A DNA stretch of 64,000 nt from Berkiella sp050247135. Lineage in GTDB: Bacteria; Pseudomonadota; Gammaproteobacteria; Berkiellales; Berkiellaceae. A model generated the notes under the pieces. It was not told the DNA's origin and did not search any database. It saw nothing but the letters and a program-made list of their open reading frames with translations. The stretch covers positions 151,558-215,557 of the forward strand of contig JBFWUT010000001.1 of NCBI GenBank assembly GCA_050247135.1. Reading direction: 5' to 3'. Position 1 is the stretch's first letter; the number at the start of each line of letters is the position of its first letter. Positions 58,276 to 64,000 of the stretch are shown in pieces. The position numbers and the translations under genes were made by a program.

Positions 58276-61200
58276 TCAGGGGAATCGGCTACGAGGGCCC
58301 TGGGGACCCAACACCAAAGCGATCCCTTTTTTGTCACATAGATCAGAAAGTCCCTTAATCGTTTCTTTGGAACAACTGCCGCATGTGACAGAGATCTCCT
58401 TTAACGTCGTATTTTGTTGTAATGCGTTGGTAAGCATTTTGAGTTCGGCTTCTTCGATGCGATTTAATTCAATCTCTAAGAGTTTGGGATCATTACTAGC
58501 CACTTTTTGCAACGTGGTCATGATGTCAGCAAGTGCTTTGCGTAAGTGAACTTCCGAGATAGGTTTTCTTTTATTTAGGCTTTGTAATGGAGATAATGGG
58601 GCTCTGCGTTTTGAATGGGTTCTTTTAGCTAAATCAGCTATGGTTTTCATAAGAACGGGGGACGTTTTGGCATGGATCTCAATCATATGATATAAATCAC
58701 GAAATACAGGTGAAGGTTCTTTGAAATTAGCTTTAGCAAAGGATACGGCCTGTTGATGCGCAGCAATTTCGTTTTCAATTATTTTTGTTGAAACATTAGG
58801 GAATACTGCGGTTAAGATCATTTTCATTTCATCACGGGTATAAGCCTTAAATTCATGAAAAAGCACTCGCCTTGCAATGGCAAGACTGGTTGCTTGACGA
58901 CCTGCCATATAGAAAGGATTTTGTGTGCCTAATAGTAAAAATCCTGGATTATTCGGTCCTTGCTTGGTTTCAGGATGTTCACCCATTAATAAGCTATTTA
59001 ATAATTGTTCCATCATCGGTCCGCTATTAATTTCATCAATCACCACAGGTAGCCCTTCATTAAAGGCAGCCAATAGCACTTCTCTCTTTTTCTTAAATGA
59101 TAGACTGGCAGGAATAACGTAAAAGCCCTTAGTTGGGATCTCTTGTAAGGTACCTGCTTGTTCTATCGGAATTTGTTGATAGCCTTCTTTAAGCAATGCA
59201 TCGTAAATAAAGTGGCTTTTACCTGTTCCTGGCTCGCCTTCTAATAATAGCCCACCTAAACCAGGCGATTGCAGAACTTTATGTGGGCTGACGATGGCAT
59301 GTTGACGAACGCTTAACAAGCGCTGTAACGACTGATATATAGGCACACGAGAGGGAGTTAAGATGAATTGTTTGCCATTGGCTATAGCAGATGTTGATGC
59401 TTCGTTTTGAGACGGTAAGTATTGCATCGGATAATTCATTTGGAACCAATGAATAAAGGCATTCTTTTTATCCGGCGGTAAACATTGTATGGCAACTGAA
59501 TAGATAATGTGGGTAAATTCTTGTTCCTTATTTTGCGCATTGACTATCATCTGTGCCATCATTTTTAGTTCTCTTGGACTAATGAGAACAGTATCGTCTG
59601 CAAGAGAGCAAATCTGTTGATAGCTTTCTAAAATCGCCCTGCTATATTGTAGAGTTTGATGTTGAGCTGTGCCTTTTGCATCAAAAACAGGCTTAAGAAT
59701 TTCTTGATACAGATATTCGTTGGGGATCACATCAAAAGTACAGGCATTGCCGTGCGCTGCGAGTAAGGTGGGCAAATGGCGCTCGCCGCCATAGCTCATG
59801 GGGTTGCCAGCTAACACCACTTTGTGTTCTGGGGTTAACTCAATAATTTTGCCTTGATACACTATAAAAGGTGGGATCTCATACAAGCCTTCAAACATCG
59901 TGTAATCTTTATCTGAAATATTAGCCTCGTCAAAAAACAGCGTTTTGATTAATCCTGGCGTGCGATCTTGAGCCCAAGCTTCGATATCAGTTAATTCATT
60001 AAAAAGTTTAAACCCATTTTCTGGTTTAAAATAGCGTTGCATGAACGTGCTTTTGCCAACACCCGTTTTGCCGCCGATAAAGGCAAAGGGGGCTACTTTG
60101 AGAATAGCGCTAACAGCCTGTAAGCGCGCTTTGACAAACTGGTCACTTTTAGCTTTAACAGTGGTGTCATCTAAAATTATTTCGTTATTGGTTACCGTTT
60201 GCGCAGTTAAGCTTAAAATACCCTCATGAAAATCAAAATTCTGATGAAGTTTGTAATGACCAACTGCCGCTTGAAGTTGCGCTAAGCTGATGTTAGCTGG
60301 CCACTTATAAGCCAAGATAGCTTCTTTTAGTTGTGGTGTCATATCTTGAGATGAAGCAAAGATCCAAGTCAATTTTTGCTGTAAACTGGGATTATCTGTA
60401 TTACAGCCAATGGCTTTGGTCAATGGCTCATCGCTAACCAAAATCAGTTTACCTTTGAATGGCTCCATCTTGCCATTAATCATCAACCCACCTTGGGTGC
60501 ATAGTGGCAAACAAGCATTGATTAGCTCCTCTTTAAAGTGTCCTTTGAGGATCACGGTCTGCCCAGCTTGTAATAGTTCCCACACTTGACTAAAACGCTC
60601 ATGGAAAGATAAACCGTGATCGGTGACTTTGGCATCGACATGATAGAACACATCGGTATGATCAAGTTCGCTAATGTCAATGACCACAGGTTTTGTTGAT
60701 GCATCAATATATTTAAGTGATTCAACTGTGAACCCAACATCAGAGCTTGCGATCAGTGAAACCTGATCGATGGAAGCTTTGGGTTGTTGTAAATAAGTGA
60801 CTTTAGCACTTTTAGCTAATGAATCGGGAATTTTAAGGTTTGCTGCAACGCCAATTTTGAGTTTAACATTCCACCGTTTGGCTTCTTTAAGTAATTGATG
60901 CCAGCTCTGTTCCGTTAAGTGACTCGTTACCAGTAGTTGAATACTTTTATTCTGATGCTGTGCAAATAAACTTAATGCCGCTTCGGGAAGGCTATTTCTA
61001 ATATCATAGTGAGGGATAAATTGGGTAAAAGTGCCTGCGTTGAGTATCAGTGGAGCTTCTAATTGCTTGGGATCGCTTTCAAATAAGAGATCTCCAACAA
61101 GAACTTGCCAATCATAACCTTCACTTTGCGAGACATTATCCCAAAATGAAGCAGGTACTGCCACGGTTTCTCCCGCTGCATGAATAACACCATGGATTTT

Positions 61201-64000
61201 CATTTCTTGCATAAATTGCACAAAAGAGGGCAAATGCCAAGGTGCGTTGCGTAAATGGACATTTTTACCTTGTTTTAGGGCAGTCACTAACTCACCCTCG
61301 ATAAAGCGAATGACTCCCTTTTCGATGGTCCAGTGCCCAAGTAAGATCTCCTTCCATTGATAGGAATGATATAATTCAATGTCGGCATCATTCGCGCGGC
61401 ACTTCTTTTCTGCCACGCTCGTATTATATTGGGTTAATTGCTCGGCCACGCCTTTGGGTACTTTGAGTTTAACGGGATTGCGTGAATGAAAGTCACTACC
61501 GGTGTAGGCATCTGGCTTTTTGGAGTTATATAAACCGACAACGATCATATTAGCAGGCACAGCCGTACCATCGGCAAGACGTTCTTTATCTATCAATGAA
61601 TTAAACCGCACCAGTTGATCTGCGGAAAAATTATCCCAATTCACAATCAAGATAGGTTGCTCATTTACTTGGTATTCTTTGGTTAAAAAATCATGTAAAG
61701 GACCGCCAGGTATTTTCATTGTAGTACCAGTGTTATCCTTTTCGCGCCTAAGCCAAGTGCTGGCGCATGCGATTTGTTCTGGGTTATTAATCACAAAAAC
61801 GGGTCTATGGGTGTGCTTCGCAAGATACTGTATATGACAATTCATGGCCGCAATGTCTTCATTATTTTCACATTGTAATAATACGTTTTGACCTTGCCTT
61901 ACGCCCGTTGCAGAATCAATGCTGGTTGCAGCCAACGCTCTCATGGCAATGCCATTGGGTGTGGGATCAATGACTTCTGTGGTATCCCAAGTCACATAAC
62001 GGGGATCTATTTCTTCTATTGTTGTTCTACTACGTGAAATAGTGGTAGCTGATAAGGCCTCTTCTGCTTTTGGAATATCTTCAACTTTTTTGATGTCCGT
62101 TTTGGCAGGATAGCCTCCTAAGTCATGTTTAATCCAAAAACCGCCTTGTTTTACTTCAACATAACTATGACAATCATTACTAATGATACGTACTTGCCAA
62201 TCGGGAAATTTTTTCTGAGCCATGTATTTAAAAACCACAGCACGCTGATCGCAGCGCCCTAAGCGCTGTTTAAACATTTCTTCAGCTAACGCCTCTGGTG
62301 ACCAATTATTTTGACCTTTTAAATCTAATGCACCTGCTCCGAAACCTTTGAAATATTGAATAAATTCTTCTAATTCAAGATTTTCATCATATGATCGATG
62401 TTGTATCTCTATTGAAAAATCCACGGTTGCATTAAATTGACCGGGAGATTTCTTTCGAATGTAATACAGATTGTCGCGCTTTGAATATTGAATTTCGACA
62501 TCGTTCTCTGCTAATCCAGAAACGTTTAGTGATTTTATAAACTCGTTGGCATTTAATGAGGGTAGTGCCTTAAATTCATTGGTCAACAACATGGCATGTT
62601 TGCCGATAAAGACATTTAAATTTAACCGAGAACTTTCTTTTTCAACCGCAGCACCGCCATAGTGGTAGTCCTGATAAGGTTCGAGTTGCATATCACCGGT
62701 TGTGTTTAAATCAAATGGATCATTCACTGCTGCTTCGTTAAATACATCGATGCGGTATTGTCCGGGGGGCGGTGTAAAAATATCGTTGATGGTACTTTTA
62801 AAGACTTGCGTTAGCTCATATTTCACTTCATCAAGAGAAGTATCGGTATTCACTTTTGTTGATTTTTCTTGAGTATTGTTTTGTCTTTTGGTACGTGACC
62901 TTTGATTTGATGGTTCACTACCTGTTTCTTGCGCTTGATTTGATGCTCTAGCTTGTAATCTTCGATCTTCTTCATTTTCATCCAGATCCATATCTAGGGT
63001 ATTATGATCATCTTCAGCTCTACTGCTTAAAACGTATCCACCATAGGGTGTATTGTTTATTATCTCGTAATTGACAACTATCTCGTTACCGGGTTTTTTG
63101 AGTTCTTCGTGAGTAGAAGCTGGGGTTTCTGAAATATCGATAGTGGTTAAATTAGGCGCGATTTGTTTTAGTAATAGTAGATCTTTGTATGCCAAATTAG
63201 TATTGGCGAAATTGATTTTCTTAAGATGAGGTAATTGAGTGCCAGATTCAACTAATTTTTTAAAAAATTGAGCGCAGCCACGAAAACTTGTTAAGTTTAA
63301 TTCCTCTAAGTCTGGCGAGCGTTGCACAATGGTAGCTAAAAAACTGGCAGATTGACTGTGAGGTTGTATTAAGGAGAGTTTTTTAAGAGCTAAGCGTTCT
63401 GGAATGCGTCGTGACTCTTTAAGAAAAACTTGGCTAATAGAACTAATGCTATCAGAAATGACTAAAGATTCTAATTTAGGCACGTAGTCTAGGATATCAC
63501 CTAGTGTTTGATTTGTCATACTTTTATAATCACTATTAATAACACGTAAATTTTGAAAAAAACTAAAGACACCATCTTGTTCAAAGCCAGCATAATTTAA
63601 CTTTATATTTTCAAGGTTAGGAGCCAGTTCCATTAGGTGTTGGATTAAATTAATGTGAAATACGGTGTTACCCCAAGCTTCACCACTGAGAGTTATTTTT
63701 TTGAGGCTATCGATGGTGGCAATGGTAATTGGATCGTAACGCGCATTTTTATCGAATCTGATATCCATTTCCTGAAGATTCGGCACAAAGCGAGGTAATG
63801 TCACCAACGTGCTCAAATCTTTTGCCGTAAACCCTAAAGAAGCCAAGGTATTAAGGGTGTATGGTTCAAAACTTTCAACAGGCCCCATACCATTAATTTG
63901 CAGTGTAGTCAAGTTGGGTGCAAGGCGCGCTAATGCCATGTTATCATCGTTTAACTTGCAGTCTAAAAATCTTAGGTAAGGAACCTCTGTTTGTTCTGGA
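58276..64000 (-). CDS. Giant LRR / transglutaminase-like / tandem AAA protein (5' partial)
   Basis: The frame is open from the stop at 58276 past an internal ATG at 63939 to the window edge. The 20 codons beyond that ATG (LRFLDCKLNDDN) continue the leucine-rich-repeat pattern, so the true start lies outside and the protein exceeds 1900 residues. Numbering from 63939: LRRs 1-310; Ser/Arg linker with KRQNN; transglutaminase-like triad in GRCDQRA (Cys near 561), CHSYVEV (His near 590) and HDLGGYPA (Asp near 605); a 650-residue unknown middle; AAA 1 with GGKTGVGKST (near 1295) and FFDEANIS; AAA 2 with GEPGTGKS (near 1571) and VVIDEINSG; a final LRR-like segment. The AAA pair resembles MoxR/midasin types. 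Confidence 0.75.
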   Translation of the reverse strand, partial: PEQTEVPYLRFLDCKLNDDNMALARLAPNLTTLQINGMGPVESFEPYTLNTLASLGFTAKDLSTLVTLPRFVPNLQEMDIRFDKNARYDPITIATIDSLKKITLSGEAWGNTVFHINLIQHLMELAPNLENIKLNYAGFEQDGVFSFFQNLRVINSDYKSMTNQTLGDILDYVPKLESLVISDSISSISQVFLKESRRIPERLALKKLSLIQPHSQSASFLATIVQRSPDLEELNLTSFRGCAQFFKKLVESGTQLPHLKKINFANTNLAYKDLLLLKQIAPNLTTIDISETPASTHEELKKPGNEIVVNYEIINNTPYGGYVLSSRAEDDHNTLDMDLDENEEDRRLQARASNQAQETGSEPSNQRSRTKRQNNTQEKSTKVNTDTSLDEVKYELTQVFKSTINDIFTPPPGQYRIDVFNEAAVNDPFDLNTTGDMQLEPYQDYHYGGAAVEKESSRLNLNVFIGKHAMLLTNEFKALPSLNANEFIKSLNVSGLAENDVEIQYSKRDNLYYIRKKSPGQFNATVDFSIEIQHRSYDENLELEEFIQYFKGFGAGALDLKGQNNWSPEALAEEMFKQRLGRCDQRAVVFKYMAQKKFPDWQVRIISNDCHSYVEVKQGGFWIKHDLGGYPAKTDIKKVEDIPKAEEALSATTISRSRTTIEEIDPRYVTWDTTEVIDPTPNGIAMRALAATSIDSATGVRQGQNVLLQCENNEDIAAMNCHIQYLAKHTHRPVFVINNPEQIACASTWLRREKDNTGTTMKIPGGPLHDFLTKEYQVNEQPILIVNWDNFSADQLVRFNSLIDKERLADGTAVPANMIVVGLYNSKKPDAYTGSDFHSRNPVKLKVPKGVAEQLTQYNTSVAEKKCRANDADIELYHSYQWKEILLGHWTIEKGVIRFIEGELVTALKQGKNVHLRNAPWHLPSFVQFMQEMKIHGVIHAAGETVAVPASFWDNVSQSEGYDWQVLVGDLLFESDPKQLEAPLILNAGTFTQFIPHYDIRNSLPEAALSLFAQHQNKSIQLLVTSHLTEQSWHQLLKEAKRWNVKLKIGVAANLKIPDSLAKSAKVTYLQQPKASIDQVSLIASSDVGFTVESLKYIDASTKPVVIDISELDHTDVFYHVDAKVTDHGLSFHERFSQVWELLQAGQTVILKGHFKEELINACLPLCTQGGLMINGKMEPFKGKLILVSDEPLTKAIGCNTDNPSLQQKLTWIFASSQDMTPQLKEAILAYKWPANISLAQLQAAVGHYKLHQNFDFHEGILSLTAQTVTNNEIILDDTTVKAKSDQFVKARLQAVSAILKVAPFAFIGGKTGVGKSTFMQRYFKPENGFKLFNELTDIEAWAQDRTPGLIKTLFFDEANISDKDYTMFEGLYEIPPFIVYQGKIIELTPEHKVVLAGNPMSYGGERHLPTLLAAHGNACTFDVIPNEYLYQEILKPVFDAKGTAQHQTLQYSRAILESYQQICSLADDTVLISPRELKMMAQMIVNAQNKEQEFTHIIYSVAIQCLPPDKKNAFIHWFQMNYPMQYLPSQNEASTSAIANGKQFILTPSRVPIYQSLQRLLSVRQHAIVSPHKVLQSPGLGGLLLEGEPGTGKSHFIYDALLKEGYQQIPIEQAGTLQEIPTKGFYVIPASLSFKKKREVLLAAFNEGLPVVIDEINSGPMMEQLLNSLLMGEHPETKQGPNNPGFLLLGTQNPFYMAGRQATSLAIARRVLFHEFKAYTRDEMKMILTAVFPNVSTKIIENEIAAHQQAVSFAKANFKEPSPVFRDLYHMIEIHAKTSPVLMKTIADLAKRTHSKRRAPLSPLQSLNKRKPISEVHLRKALADIMTTLQKVASNDPKLLEIELNRIEEAELKMLTNALQQNTTLKEISVTCGSCSKETIKGLSDLCDKKGIALVLGPQGPRSRFP

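Overview
The window is AT-rich DNA of a gammaproteobacterium, most likely a host-associated member of the Legionellales. Two observations point there. First, uvrY-uvrC-pgsA is followed by tRNA-Gly, tRNA-Cys and tRNA-Leu(UAA), the same order as uvrY-uvrC-pgsA-glyW-cysT-leuZ of enteric bacteria. Second, there is a dense set of eukaryote-like proteins: ankyrin proteins, a mitochondrial-carrier homologue, kinase folds, a protein ending in a CaaX box, and a giant LRR/transglutaminase/AAA protein. The genus cannot be fixed from sequence alone; an intranuclear or intracellular Berkiella/Legionella/Coxiella-like bacterium is an inference.

Layout. 1-5.5 kb: housekeeping core (BAX-inhibitor membrane protein, tRNA-Ser, uvrY, uvrC, pgsA, three tRNAs) with three copies of a small repeat whose stems co-vary. 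5.5-12.3 kb: a probable genomic island bounded by the 3' part of tRNA-Leu and a 61-bp near-perfect copy of it at 12228-12288. It holds a broken HEAT-like gene, two paralogous ankyrin proteins converging on a 60-residue peptide with a double-glycine-type leader, an OLD-type ATPase/TOPRIM nuclease with a small zinc-ribbon gene, and a membrane protein. No integrase is visible. 12.3-19.4 kb: a structured non-coding stretch, a P-type cation ATPase, class I fructose-bisphosphate aldolase overlapping an SDR gene, an APH-like kinase and a LysM/L,D-transpeptidase.

19.7-35.7 kb looks like a cluster of host-interaction genes: a repeat protein with a basic nuclear-localisation-like tail, the mitochondrial-carrier homologue, large unknown proteins of 886 and 542 residues, a TraB/ChaN-like protein ending in KKCIIC, and a 1529-residue protein with a complete class II CCA/poly(A) nucleotidyltransferase domain. 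DUF1622/DUF389 membrane proteins and a small lipoprotein sit among them. 35.7-38.3 kb is a divergent regulatory unit: an XRE-cupin regulator faces DUF2000, a YbaK-like and an AlaX-like editing gene across two copies of the palindrome TGCGTTATAACGCA.

38.7-58.2 kb is mixed metabolism and signalling: a PAS-HK-REC-HK sensor kinase, an AsnO-like amidotransferase plus carboxylate-amine ligase with a divergent MarR regulator, GST, FadL, MFS exporter, GYD protein, a second L,D-transpeptidase paralogous to the first, a eukaryote-like kinase, SemiSWEET, HAD phosphatase, SDR, UspA, pirin, an atypical kinase and a sorbosone-dehydrogenase-like lipoprotein. The window ends inside a protein of more than 1900 residues whose reading frame runs past base 64000.
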